A stretch of 10,489 nt of DNA, taken from Pseudomonadota bacterium. GTDB taxonomy: Bacteria; Pseudomonadota; Alphaproteobacteria; Rhizobiales; Tepidamorphaceae. Made by a program: the position numbers and the translations under genes. Of the stretch, positions 1 to 10,489 are shown piece by piece (within the stretch, counting starts at the first letter, position 1; each line of letters opens with the position of its first letter). The notes under the pieces were generated by a model, which was not told the DNA's origin, did no database searches, and saw only the letters and a list, made by a program, of their open reading frames with translations. The stretch spans positions 1 through 10,489 of the forward strand of contig JAEYRQ010000227.1 of the NCBI GenBank assembly GCA_023435545.1. The letters are read 5' to 3'.

Positions 1-4
1 GGGC

Positions 5-30
5 GGGGCTGGGGGGTTCACCCCCGCCCC
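5..30 (-). terminator. GC-rich hairpin after hsdR, possible terminator
   Basis: Bases 5-9 pair with 26-30 and 12-16 with 21-25, giving ten G-C pairs with a two-base bulge (10-11) and a four-base loop (17-20). It begins 22 bases past the hsdR stop. No T-run is visible on the minus strand before the window ends at base 1, so a classical intrinsic terminator is not shown. It could instead be a mRNA-stabilising stem or a bidirectional element. Confidence 0.4.
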
Positions 31-52
31 CGGCGACGCGGCGACGGGGCGA

Positions 53-3189
<3,137 letters not shown>

Positions 3190-3193
<4 letters not shown>

Positions 3194-4326
3194 GCACTCC
3201 CCCCGATGGTGCCCCGCGCCAGATCGAGCACCCGGCTTTTGATTGCGTCCGCCTGCCCCCGAAGATCAATGGTGGCTATGCGAACTCGGTGGCCCTGAAT
3301 GACGGCCCATTCGTCGATCTGCTTGTCGAGCACGGGATAGACTAGGACCCCCTCCGACGCCGAAAGCGCCGCCCCGCCCTTGTCCGCCTGCGTCCGAAGA
3401 TAGGCGTAGAGTTGGTAGAGATGGCCGCTCTTGAAGCGTTCGGCCTGATACGCGTTCAGCGTCAACGCGTTGGCGAATTTCGTCTCCAGGATCACCCGTT
3501 GCAGGGCTTGGCCGGGTCGGGTTCGATCAAGGACCACGTCCGCGCTCATCGCCGGCAACCAGCTGGTAAAACCGCCGGTTGGCTCGAAGACGTCCCACAG
3601 GAGACCCTTCTGCGGGAAGACCTTCCAGCCGTTGCGGCCGTGCATCTCGTGAACGCAGATGCCCGCGACCGCCTTCTCGAAGATCTTGCGCAACAGAATC
3701 TCGTCGCGTTCGAGACGTGTGGCGCTGGTCGATCCGGCCATCTCGCTGGGGAGTATCAGGTCAAGCGCCAGCTCCGCGACCGTGATCATCAGACGGTCTT
3801 CCGCATCATGGCGGGATATGCGTTCGCGCGCCATCTCGCTTCGGGAGGGCCGTGTCTCGCCGACGCCAAGCTCCTCCAACTGGCGGGCGAGGATCCGGCA
3901 CTCGTGCGCAGGCTTGCTCGCGCCCATGCGCGCCGACATGGCCAGCAGAGCCGCGCGGACCAGCCGGTTGCGCGGGGTATCGTAGGTCAGATCCTCGAAC
4001 TGGCAGGCGACCTCGCCACGCTGGAGCAGCATGCCCGCATCGGTCTTCATCCAGTCTATCCGCCCGCGGACGCGGTTCAGCGTCGCGGCGCGAGGCACAT
4101 AGTCGCGCGTGAGGTTCTGATGCAGTCGCCGCTCGACGACGAGGCAGAGCAGCCGCGCCAGGAGTTCTGGCAGGTCGGCCGCCTCCTTCGCTAGTCCGTC
4201 GAATCGCTCCCGGAACTGCGCGAGGTCCGCGGCATAGACCAGCAGCAGCCACAGATTGCGGACGGGAATGCCGACCTGGCTGGTCCAGGCGGTCTCACCA
4301 TCGACGCTCTGCGGCAGGGCGCTCAC
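3190..4326 (-). CDS. mcrC: McrC-type nuclease subunit of a modification-dependent restriction system
   Basis: McrC is the nuclease partner of the GTPase McrB; the pair cuts DNA carrying modified bases. The protein has the family hallmark [13 protein letters not shown] at residues 20-32. Its C-terminal PD-(D/E)xK core shows D263 in SADVVL, E281-T-K283 in ILETKF, and HLYQLYAYL starting at 302 (Q305). The 378 residues compare with about 350 in E. coli McrC. The reading frame is open back to a TTG at 4383, which would overlap mcrB by 61 bases and add 19 Arg/Pro-rich residues. I prefer the GTG at 4326 because it forms a GTGA overlap with the mcrB stop, the same arrangement as the other junctions. 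The Shine-Dalgarno is weak, so translation probably depends on coupling to mcrB. It sits between mcrB and hsdR. Catalytic residues look intact. Confidence 0.93.
3197..3204 (-). promoter_or_regulatory. Ribosome binding site of hsdR
   Basis: GGGGGGAG on the minus strand lies three bases before the GTG start of hsdR, inside the end of mcrC. It is the clearest Shine-Dalgarno at any internal junction of the operon, suggesting hsdR can recruit ribosomes itself as well as by coupling. Confidence 0.5.
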
Positions 4327-6536
4327 AGGCCTGCGAGGAGGGCGGCGCGGTTCTGCCGGGCGGTGGCCGGATCGTCGTACCAATACTCATCGAGCAATGG
4401 TCCGATCTCGGTTTCCACCACGGTGCGATACCAGTTCGGCCAGTCGGGCACGCCGGCCTTCGGTGGCGTGACATAGCTGTGTCCGACGCAGAACTGCTCG
4501 CCCAGGCGGCCGTCCGCGCCGATGACATCGTTGAGCGCCGTCATCCGCTGGGCCACCAGATCGACTATGGGCTCGGGCGCGCCCGCCGCCTGACACCAGG
4601 CCCTCCAGGCGTTGTTCAACTGCGGCGTCAGATTGCGGAAGGCGAACCGCCGGCGCAGCGCCAGGTCGACAAGGGCGAGCGATCGGTCGGCGATGTTCAT
4701 CGTGCCGATGATGTGCAGGTTCGGCGGAATGTGGACGCGTTCGTCGGCGTGCCGCGGATAGGCCAGCCGCAAAGCTTCAGACGGATCGCGCTTGTCGGTT
4801 TCCAGCAGGGTCAGGAGCTCGCCGAGAATCTGGGCGGGGTTGCCGCGATTGATCTCTTCGATCACCAGCACGTAGGTCTCTTCCGGGTCCGTCAGGGCGG
4901 CATTGACACATTCGAGGAAGACGCCGTCGGTCAGCCTCAGTCCGCCGACGCCGTCCTTGCCGGCGTGCGGCCTCCAACCCCTGACGAAATCCTCGTAGGA
5001 TAGGGACGGTTGAAATTGGACCGCTGTAACCCGCGACGGATCCCTGGCTCCGACCAAGGCATAGGCCAGACGGCGGGCCAGCCAGGTCTTCCCGGTACCC
5101 GGCGGCCCTTGCAGGACGAGGTTCTTCTTGTGACGGAGCAGGGCCAGCAACCCGTCGAGCTCGCCACTGCTCAGGAAGCAGCCATCCGAAACGATGTCGG
5201 CGATCGCGTAGGGTGTGAAGGCCTTCTCGCCCGGGGCGAAGGCTGCAGGGGCAGCAGCCTCCGGCGACGCGTCCTCAACTGTGTCGTCTGCGATGCGCCA
5301 GCGCGTCAGGAAGTCGGCGGGGAGAGCCGCGGCGTAGTCGTCGCCGTCGTCAGTCAGGGTGAGCCAGGACTTGCCGTCGCGCTGCGTGGCGACCACAAGC
5401 TCAACCATCTTGGACCAGAGCACGATGTAGGATGCCGGCATCGTGGTGGTCCAGGTCGGCACCAGCGACTGCACGTACCGCGTCGCATCCTGCTGCGTCA
5501 TCCCCCCGGCTTCCCTCAGCTTGAGAAGAAGGTGGGCGACGCCGAAGATCCGCCCCACGATCGGCGCGCGGAGCACCTGCGACGGATCCGGCGCCGTCAG
5601 CAGGTCGAACCCCCGGTCCGTCGGGAAATAGGCGCCGTCCGAAAACCGCAGCAGACCCAGACCGCCGCCCATCGCCTGGTTGATGACATGACTGGCGCTG
5701 TTCTCGGCCAGGTTGGGAGATTCCTGCTGGATGAAATCCATCAGGTCCTCCTTGCTGATCCCCTGCTCGCTCTCGCGGACGACAGAGACCAGCAGGCCGA
5801 TGTTGTTCTTGACCGCGAAGAGGCTGCGACGTTGGGACGACGCTGGCAGGATCGAAAACTCCGGAACGTCGACCGGCTCGCGGCCAGCACCGACGACCTC
5901 GGCGGCGCCGCTGTCGGGCTTGGCGAAATGGCTCTCCCAGAGGAACCAACTGAACATGGCGTGGTCGACGTCCTCGCCGCCCAGGCCTTCCAGCGCCTCG
6001 CGCAGACGCGCGCGGATCAGAGGGTTCTGGCCGATCCACTGGGTCGGCGCCTTGGCCGCCCCGATCAGACCGTGCACCTGATAGGTCCGGCGGTCGTCCA
6101 TCAGACAGGTCATGTGACGGGGATAAAGAGCGGCCAGAAGCCGGGCGATCCGGGCCCGGGGCCGCTTTTCGGTGTACTTCGGCCGGACGCGGCTCAGGAT
6201 TTCATCGTAGGCGCCCTGCAGCACAAGGGCCGCCTGCTGCGTGTCCTCCGGAAGTCCGATATCCCGAAGCTCGAGCAGAAAGGCGGCCAGATCCTTGTCC
6301 GCATAGCCGCCCGCAACGGACACCGAACTGCCCGGGCCGATGCCGCTGACGCCGCCGTCTTCCCAGAGATGGCGTTGATACTCTTCGGTCATCCAGTTCG
6401 CCTCGGCGGTCTGGCGGACACGGTCGACTGTTGCGAGGTAGCGTGCGCGCCACTTCGTCCCAGCCTCGTCGGCATAGGCCGTCTGGAACTTCGCGAACTC
6501 GGCCCGGATCGCGTCAGTGGAGAGGATCTGACTCAT
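4323..6536 (-). CDS. mcrB: McrB-type AAA+ GTPase with a long unrecognised N-terminal region
   Basis: This is the NTPase subunit that should assemble as a ring, recognise target DNA and drive McrC. The C-terminal part is clearly of the McrB AAA+ group: Walker A GPPGTGKT 477-484, Walker B VLVIEEINRGN 556-566, and the McrB-type MNIADRS 613-619 followed by the arginine cluster RRR 628-630. McrC directly downstream supports the call. The protein has 737 residues, against about 460 for E. coli McrB, and the extra length lies before the AAA+ domain. In residues 1-440 I do not recognise the E. coli methylcytosine-binding domain. Two stretches (about 238-316 and 325-415) read like winged-helix folds, followed by an Ala/Pro/Glu-rich linker near 418-438; the fold assignment is inference. 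The ATG start overlaps the hsdS stop as ATGA. The modification it recognises, and its nucleotide preference (GTP in known McrB), cannot be read from sequence. Confidence 0.92.
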   Translation of the reverse strand: MSQILSTDAIRAEFAKFQTAYADEAGTKWRARYLATVDRVRQTAEANWMTEEYQRHLWEDGGVSGIGPGSSVSVAGGYADKDLAAFLLELRDIGLPEDTQQAALVLQGAYDEILSRVRPKYTEKRPRARIARLLAALYPRHMTCLMDDRRTYQVHGLIGAAKAPTQWIGQNPLIRARLREALEGLGGEDVDHAMFSWFLWESHFAKPDSGAAEVVGAGREPVDVPEFSILPASSQRRSLFAVKNNIGLLVSVVRESEQGISKEDLMDFIQQESPNLAENSASHVINQAMGGGLGLLRFSDGAYFPTDRGFDLLTAPDPSQVLRAPIVGRIFGVAHLLLKLREAGGMTQQDATRYVQSLVPTWTTTMPASYIVLWSKMVELVVATQRDGKSWLTLTDDGDDYAAALPADFLTRWRIADDTVEDASPEAAAPAAFAPGEKAFTPYAIADIVSDGCFLSSGELDGLLALLRHKKNLVLQGPPGTGKTWLARRLAYALVGARDPSRVTAVQFQPSLSYEDFVRGWRPHAGKDGVGGLRLTDGVFLECVNAALTDPEETYVLVIEEINRGNPAQILGELLTLLETDKRDPSEALRLAYPRHADERVHIPPNLHIIGTMNIADRSLALVDLALRRRFAFRNLTPQLNNAWRAWCQAAGAPEPIVDLVAQRMTALNDVIGADGRLGEQFCVGHSYVTPPKAGVPDWPNWYRTVVETEIGPLLDEYWYDDPATARQNRAALLAGL

Positions 6537-7849
6537 GCGGCGTCGCTCTCGGTATTGGATGGGTTCACCCGCACCTGCCCAGACATCAGGCGGGGCAGCA
6601 GGTAGTCGCGGGTTTCGGCGAGGGTGCGGTTTTCATTCAAGCTAGTTGTCAGCTTTTTCAGCATCGGCTGGACGAGAATGTCGAATGCAGTGCGCACCGT
6701 TCGGGGCGGCGCGATGACCGGCATGTTTTCCATGGAGCCGCCCCAGACCGCGTAAGGGATTGTGGTTCCTGAGCTGTTGGCGGTCGCAAACTCGATGGTC
6801 GACGAAGCGGATGTGAGCATGGCCACGAAGGCCAAATCGGTCTCGCTCTTCGGTCGCAGGACGAACACAGTGGTGCGCGTGGTACCCTCGAATGGAGCAA
6901 CGACTACCTTGTGGAAGTACGGTCTCATTGCGCCGAACAGGACGTCATTCCGCCTGAACCCGATCAGGCTAGTCTGCGCCTCTTCACCGGGCCTGAACTC
7001 CGCCAGCGCGAGTGACCGAGGCGGAAGGCAGTCTATGGGCACATAGGGCTGGCTCCTCGTCAGTTCACCGGCCCTGCGGCGCTCGTTCACATTCGACACA
7101 AGATCACCGAAACGACCAATCGCCCAGCCCTCCGGCAAGCCGTCGTCTGCCAAGGCAGCGGGAAACAGCGCCGCCATTTCCGCCGCGTGGGCGGGGTCGG
7201 GGGTGAGTCCGCCCATGACGGAGACCGGGTCGGCCTCGCCGGCCAACTTGCGGCGGACCGGGCCGAAGTCGACGAACCAGTCGCGGAAGATCGCCCGGGC
7301 CATCGCCTCCAGGGTCTCGTTCATCCGGCGGTTCAGCTCGATTCTGTCGTCCAAAGCCGCAAGGATGTTCCCGATTGCCCGTTGCTCATCATAGGCCGGA
7401 TAGCTAATCGGCATGGACCGGAGAGCCTTTTGGCTGACGCCGGCAACGGTCGTTCCTGTGGCACGAGAAGCGAGAATCTCCTGTTGCCGAGGAGAGGTCA
7501 GGAGATAGCGCAGAAACGTGTTGTCCAGCTTGCCCGCCTTGCCTCGCAAACAGACCACGCGTTGGCCGAGAGCATAGCGAACGGTGCGAGGCGTAAGTTG
7601 GATGACTTCGCCGAGAGGCCCTTCTGTCGTCAGGACAACGTCGCCAACCTCCGGGAGGCCGCGCGTCATCCATCGGTCATAGAAGCCCGGCGCAATCCGC
7701 TGCTCGATCGGTTCTAAGAGCCCGGTTGTCTTCACTACCTTGGCCGAAATAACCGGTATGCCTGTTGTAGCTTTCGGCGGGCTCTTGCCCCGGTAGTCGA
7801 TCAGCCGCTCTAGAGCGTCCTCAAGGGATGATGTGATCCAGTTGGTCAC
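6533..7849 (-). CDS. hsdS: Type I restriction-modification specificity subunit (HsdS)
   Basis: HsdS sets the DNA target of the type I complex. Its two target-recognition domains each read one half of a bipartite site, and the helical spacers set the gap and hold the HsdM and HsdR subunits. The 438 residues have the classic layout: TRD1 about 1-150, central conserved helix about 153-200 (starting [20 protein letters not shown], then [11 protein letters not shown]), TRD2 about 235-385, and a C-terminal conserved helix about 390-428 ([20 protein letters not shown]). Related motifs [10 protein letters not shown] (130-139) and [10 protein letters not shown] (359-368) mark equivalent positions in the two halves. 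The TRDs differ from each other, so the site should be asymmetric. The GTG start overlaps the hsdM stop (GTGA), with GGGAG ten bases upstream. TRD-coding DNA is poorer in GC than the conserved helices. The exact target cannot be predicted. Confidence 0.96.
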   Translation of the reverse strand: MTNWITSSLEDALERLIDYRGKSPPKATTGIPVISAKVVKTTGLLEPIEQRIAPGFYDRWMTRGLPEVGDVVLTTEGPLGEVIQLTPRTVRYALGQRVVCLRGKAGKLDNTFLRYLLTSPRQQEILASRATGTTVAGVSQKALRSMPISYPAYDEQRAIGNILAALDDRIELNRRMNETLEAMARAIFRDWFVDFGPVRRKLAGEADPVSVMGGLTPDPAHAAEMAALFPAALADDGLPEGWAIGRFGDLVSNVNERRRAGELTRSQPYVPIDCLPPRSLALAEFRPGEEAQTSLIGFRRNDVLFGAMRPYFHKVVVAPFEGTTRTTVFVLRPKSETDLAFVAMLTSASSTIEFATANSSGTTIPYAVWGGSMENMPVIAPPRTVRTAFDILVQPMLKKLTTSLNENRTLAETRDYLLPRLMSGQVRVNPSNTESDAA

Positions 7850-9447
7850 GCGCTGATGGCTCCCAGCGCCGCTTCGATCCTCTCCTCCAGCGCGCGCCCC
7901 TCGGCGAACTGCTCCGCCAGTTTCGCCCGCAGCGCCCCGAACCGCTCTCCGAACGGCACGCCGTCGTCCTCTTCGTCCGCTGCCCCGACATACCGCCCCG
8001 GCGTCAGCACATGGCCGTGGCCGCGCACCTCCTCCAGCGGGGCCGAGCGGCAGAACCCCGGCTCGTCCGCATAGACCTCCAGTCCCTGCACGTCGTTGGT
8101 CTCCGGCCGATTGCGCCAGCGGTGATAGGCGCCGGCGATCTTCGCGATGTCCTCGGCCGAGAACTCGCGCCGGGTGCGGTCGACCATGTGGCCCAGCTTG
8201 CGGGCGTCAATGAACAGGATTTCGCCGCGCCGGTCGCGATGGCCGTTGGCGCTCTTGTCGCGGGCCAGGAACCACAGGCAGGCGGGGATCTGGGTCGAGT
8301 AGAACAGCTGGCCCGGCAGGGCGACCATGCAGTCGACCACGTCGCCCTCGATCATCGCCTTGCGGATCTCGCCCTCGCCCGACTGCTGCGAGGACATGGA
8401 GCCGTTGGCCAGCACCACGCCGGCCGTGCCGCGCGGGGCCAGGTGGTGCAGGATGTGCTGCAGCCAGGCGAAGTTGGCGTTGCCCTTGGGCGGTGTCCCG
8501 TAAACCCAGCGCGCGTCGCCTTCGAGGCTGGGCTGCCACCAGTCCGAGATGTTGAAGGGCGGGTTGGCCATCGCATAGTCGAACTTCAGCGTCGGGAAGG
8601 CGTCGCGCAGGAACGAGCCCTCGTTGTTCCAGGCGATGTCCGCATCGATGCCGCGCACGGCCAGGTTCATCTTGCAGAGACGCCAGGTGGTGTGGTTGCG
8701 CTCCTGGCCATAGATGGCGATGTCGCTGCGCCGGCCCTGGTGGTCCTCCACGAACCGCTCGGACTGCACGAACATGCCGCCCGAGCCGCAGGCGGGGTCG
8801 TAGACGCGGCCCTTGGTCGGCTCCAGCACCTCGACGATGGTGCGCACCACGGACCGGGGCGTGAAGAACTCGCCGCCGCGTTTGCCCTCCGCGCCGGCGA
8901 ACTGCGAGATGAAGTACTCGTACGCCCGGCCGAGCAGGTCCTGGGCGTCGCCGTTGCGGGCCTTCATGTCGACGTTGGAGAACAGGTCGACCAGCTCGCC
9001 CAGCATGGTCTTGTCCAGCTGGGGCCGGCTGTAGATCTTGGGCAGGACGTCCTTCAGGACGGTGATGTTGGCCTTCTCGATCGCCTCCATGGCGTTGTCG
9101 ATCAGCCCGCCGATGTCGCCCTTCTTCTCGCGCCCGGTGGTGACGTCGGTGAAGGTGATCTCGGGCCGCTTGGCGTTGGCCTGCAGATTGCTCCAGCGCG
9201 CCTCGGGCGGCACCCAGAAGACATGGGCGGCGAGGTATTCCTCGGGGTCCTCCGGGTCGGCGTAGGGCTCGGCCTTCAGCTTCTCGTACTGCGCCTCGAA
9301 CGCTTCGGAGATGTACTTAAGGAAGATCAGCCCGAGCGCGACGTGCTTGTACTCTGACGGCTCCAGGTTTCCCCGTAGCTTGTCGGCCGCTTTGAACAGC
9401 TCGGCCTCAAAGCCGAGGTCACCGCCGTTAGACCGTTCAACTGCCAT
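7846..9447 (-). CDS. hsdM: Type I DNA N6-adenine methyltransferase subunit (HsdM)
   Basis: HsdM transfers a methyl group from S-adenosylmethionine to adenine in the target chosen by HsdS, protecting host DNA; it is also a core part of the restricting complex. The 533 residues start with an HsdM N-terminal helical domain (about 8-150, including [19 protein letters not shown]). The methylase core follows: GEFFTPRSV near 192-200, the SAM-binding DPACGSGG 217-224, YGQE 246-249 and the catalytic NPPF 295-298. The C-terminal LTPGRYVG (481-488) is typical of the family. The frame is open to a TTG at 9450, but the ATG at 9447 is favoured because AGGGGGGAA lies at a normal distance (six bases from the G run) from it and too close to the TTG. 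It is the first gene of the operon and overlaps hsdS by four bases. Subunit sizes resemble the type IC class, but class is not proven. Confidence 0.97.
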   Translation of the reverse strand: MAVERSNGGDLGFEAELFKAADKLRGNLEPSEYKHVALGLIFLKYISEAFEAQYEKLKAEPYADPEDPEEYLAAHVFWVPPEARWSNLQANAKRPEITFTDVTTGREKKGDIGGLIDNAMEAIEKANITVLKDVLPKIYSRPQLDKTMLGELVDLFSNVDMKARNGDAQDLLGRAYEYFISQFAGAEGKRGGEFFTPRSVVRTIVEVLEPTKGRVYDPACGSGGMFVQSERFVEDHQGRRSDIAIYGQERNHTTWRLCKMNLAVRGIDADIAWNNEGSFLRDAFPTLKFDYAMANPPFNISDWWQPSLEGDARWVYGTPPKGNANFAWLQHILHHLAPRGTAGVVLANGSMSSQQSGEGEIRKAMIEGDVVDCMVALPGQLFYSTQIPACLWFLARDKSANGHRDRRGEILFIDARKLGHMVDRTRREFSAEDIAKIAGAYHRWRNRPETNDVQGLEVYADEPGFCRSAPLEEVRGHGHVLTPGRYVGAADEEDDGVPFGERFGALRAKLAEQFAEGRALEERIEAALGAISA

Positions 9448-9451
9448 CAAA

Positions 9452-9460
9452 TTCCCCCCT
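9452..9460 (-). promoter_or_regulatory. Ribosome binding site of hsdM
   Basis: AGGGGGGAA on the minus strand ends its G run six bases before the ATG at 9447. This spacing decides in favour of the ATG over the in-frame TTG three bases further upstream. Confidence 0.65.
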
Positions 9461-9466
9461 GTGACC

Positions 9467-9496
9467 GTGATAGGCGGAGGCGAGAGGGGGATGCAA
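9467..9496 (-). promoter_or_regulatory. Candidate promoter for the hsdM operon
   Basis: On the minus strand TTGCAT (9496-9491) and TATCAC (9472-9467) are 18 bases apart, matching the consensus at three and four of six positions. The start point would lie about 12 bases before the hsdM ribosome binding region, giving a very short leader. An alternative is TTGCGT (9565-9560) with GATAGT (9542-9537), 17 bases apart, which would overlap the zorA candidate. Neither is strong. Confidence 0.2.
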
Positions 9497-9527
9497 CCGT
9501 GGCGGCTCCGTCAAAGCAGTTTTTGCG

Positions 9528-9568
9528 GCGTTGGAAACTATCTTGGGTTGCCGCTCTGCACGCAACGC
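9528..9568. repeat. Short inverted repeats in the divergent promoter region
   Basis: GCGTTG at 9528-9533 is the inverted copy of CAACGC at 9563-9568, and inside it GTTGC at 9547-9551 is inverted relative to GCAAC at 9562-9566. A further GCAAC lies at 9493-9497. The arms are only five or six bases, so this is a weak operator candidate overlapping the proposed zorA promoter. Confidence 0.2.
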
Positions 9569-9576
9569 TGTTTGAT
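9548..9576 (+). promoter_or_regulatory. Candidate sigma70-like promoter for zorA
   Basis: TTGCCG at 9548-9553 and TTTGAT at 9571-9576 are separated by 17 bases, each matching the consensus at four of six positions. Transcription would start near 9583, leaving a leader of about 25 bases before the GTG. Matches this good occur by chance, so this is only a candidate. Confidence 0.3.
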
Positions 9577-9597
9577 GATGAGGGCGCGCACAGTCGC

Positions 9598-9605
9598 GGG
9601 GGGAA
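9598..9605 (+). promoter_or_regulatory. Ribosome binding site of zorA
   Basis: GGGGGGAA lies just before the GTG at 9609, with the G run five bases away. It supports the GTG as the true start of the open-ended reading frame and resembles the hsdM site on the other strand. Confidence 0.6.
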
Positions 9606-9608
9606 ATC

Positions 9609-10489
9609 GTGGCAGACGCACTGAACGGGGCCTTGCACAAGGTCCTGTGGTTCTTGAGCCTGGCCTATGTGCACGAGTGGTTCGTGCCCTTTGTGCTGTT
9701 GCCGATCATGCTGGGCATGGCGGGCTTCCTGCACTGGCGGGCACGCAAGGAAATCGGCCCCTACCTATCGGCCGCTAGGGCGCGCGTGGACGCCTTGAAG
9801 GTGGCGCTTGGGGACTCTGCTGACCCGCTTAGCGAGCGCCATTCGTTCGCCGCTCGCTTTGTTGATCTGTCCGCAGCAATGGGTCGGCAAGAGCCGGGCG
9901 CCCATGCCCTCGTACAGGCGTGGCGCGAGTTCCAGGAAACCTTCGTCGACGAGAACGCCGACCCCATCCGCAACACAGGCCGCCCCAGCGTCTTCTTCGG
10001 CCGGGTGGCGCCTAGGCTCGCCTACCTGACGTTCGCTTCGAACGTCTTCGTCGGGATCGGACTGATCCTCACCTTCATCGGTCTGATCGTCGCCCTCGGC
10101 CAAGCCGCGCAAGGCATGTCTGGCGATGACGTCGGCGCCGCCAAGGGCGCGCTGGCCGGACTGTTGACGGTCGCGGGAGCGAAGTTCTTCACCTCGGTTG
10201 CAGGCCTGATCGCCTCGATATGGCTCAGGTTCGTTGAACACGATCTGAGCAAGAAATCACGCGGCCTGACCGAACAGATCAGTAGCTTGCTGGAACGGGG
10301 CCTGCTGTATGTGCCGCCCCAGCGCCTTGCCGCCGAACAGCTCGAGGTCATGAAGGAGCAGCGGGACCAGCTGAAGACCTTCAACACCGATTTCGCCATG
10401 CAGCTCGGGGACCGGATCGGCGCGCAATTCCAGCAAGCCCTTGCGCCCATGACTTCCTCCATCTCGCAGATGGTGGACAGCATGAGCGA
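9609..10489 (+). CDS. zorA: ZorA-type MotA/ExbB-like membrane protein of a Zorya anti-phage system (3' end beyond window)
   Basis: A reading frame of 293 codons runs from GTG to the right edge with no stop. ZorA and ZorB form a proton-driven, motor-like complex in the inner membrane; a long cytoplasmic ZorA tail relays phage-infection signals to effectors. Hydrophobic segments lie at about 24-43, 141-164 and 181-206. The region around the second and third is ZorA/MotA-like: NVFVGIGLILTFIGLIVAL (145-163), then AKFFTSVAGLIASIW (191-205), with RPSVFF upstream at 125-130. After residue 206 the sequence is charged and glutamine-rich, as expected for the start of the helical tail; known ZorA proteins have roughly 700 residues, so over half may be missing. 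The GTG is the only reasonable start: an in-frame stop lies at 9579-9581, GGGGGG is five bases upstream, and the next Met codon falls inside the first membrane segment. The Zorya type cannot be decided without the downstream genes. Confidence 0.85.
   Translation, partial: MADALNGALHKVLWFLSLAYVHEWFVPFVLLPIMLGMAGFLHWRARKEIGPYLSAARARVDALKVALGDSADPLSERHSFAARFVDLSAAMGRQEPGAHALVQAWREFQETFVDENADPIRNTGRPSVFFGRVAPRLAYLTFASNVFVGIGLILTFIGLIVALGQAAQGMSGDDVGAAKGALAGLLTVAGAKFFTSVAGLIASIWLRFVEHDLSKKSRGLTEQISSLLERGLLYVPPQRLAAEQLEVMKEQRDQLKTFNTDFAMQLGDRIGAQFQQALAPMTSSISQMVDSMS

Larger units (their letters stand above)
9448..9608. promoter_or_regulatory. Divergent intergenic control region between hsdM and zorA
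   Basis: This 161-base gap separates the two divergently read defence units and must hold the start signals for both. It contains ribosome binding sites at each end, candidate promoters in both directions and several GCAAC/GTTGC copies. I see no coding potential worth calling: an in-frame stop at 9579 separates it from zorA, and short frames across it are overlaps with no domain signal. Expression of the two systems may be linked through this shared region, which is inference. Confidence 0.6.

Noticed and set aside
4327..4383. N-terminal extension of mcrC from a TTG at 4383
   Set aside because: It would add 19 Arg/Pro-rich residues encoded inside mcrB; the GTG at 4326 gives the GTGA overlap seen at other junctions and places the conserved IPVRNL motif near the N-terminus.
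5010..6605. Plus-strand open frame of 531 codons opposite mcrB
   Set aside because: It is antisense to a gene with clear AAA+ motifs; the long frame is a by-product of high GC and the predicted protein is low-complexity Arg/Gly/His-rich sequence.
8011..9357. Plus-strand open frame of 448 codons opposite hsdM
   Set aside because: It mirrors hsdM exactly in register and shows no recognisable motif; hsdM is strongly supported.
9448..9450. TTG start for hsdM at 9450
   Set aside because: It is only about three bases from the G-rich ribosome binding run, and the adjacent ATG has better spacing.
9311..9778. Plus-strand frame crossing the hsdM start and the intergenic gap
   Set aside because: It overlaps the start of hsdM antisense and the start of zorA in another frame, and has no plausible domain.
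9765..10483. Minus-strand frames at 9765-10241 and 10022-10483
   Set aside because: They are antisense to zorA, overlap each other in different frames, and lack domains; the plus-strand frame has coherent membrane segments and ZorA motifs.

Overview
The window is high-GC DNA with GTG starts and G-rich Shine-Dalgarno sequences. It looks like an alphaproteobacterial accessory segment, possibly Caulobacterales such as a Brevundimonas or Caulobacter relative. That placement is an impression from composition and protein flavour, not a demonstrated assignment. Almost every base belongs to anti-phage or restriction genes, so this is a defence island.

Region 1 (minus strand, 9447 down to 53) is one tightly packed five-gene operon: hsdM, hsdS, an mcrB-type gene, mcrC, hsdR. 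A complete type I restriction-modification system (m6A methyltransferase, two-TRD specificity subunit, translocating endonuclease) has a complete McrBC-type, modification-dependent restriction pair inserted between hsdS and hsdR. All four junctions are 4-base stop/start overlaps (GTGA, ATGA, GTGA, GTGA), so the five genes should be co-transcribed and translationally coupled. The methylation genes come first and the type I nuclease last. The McrB-like protein carries about 440 residues ahead of its GTPase/AAA+ domain where the E. coli protein has only about 160. I do not recognise the E. coli modified-base-binding domain in that extension.

Region 2 (9448-9608) is a 161-base gap between divergent genes, with candidate promoters in both directions and short GCAAC/GTTGC repeats. 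Region 3 (plus strand, 9609 to the right edge) is the 5' part of a ZorA-type gene, the MotA/ExbB-like membrane subunit of the Zorya anti-phage system. It begins with GTG and runs off the window. Its partners (zorB and the type-specific effectors) would lie to the right.

At the left edge, 52 bases follow hsdR and contain a strong GC-rich hairpin that may end the operon. Together the window encodes three layers: restriction of unmodified DNA (type I), restriction of modified DNA (McrBC), and a membrane-anchored phage sensor (Zorya).
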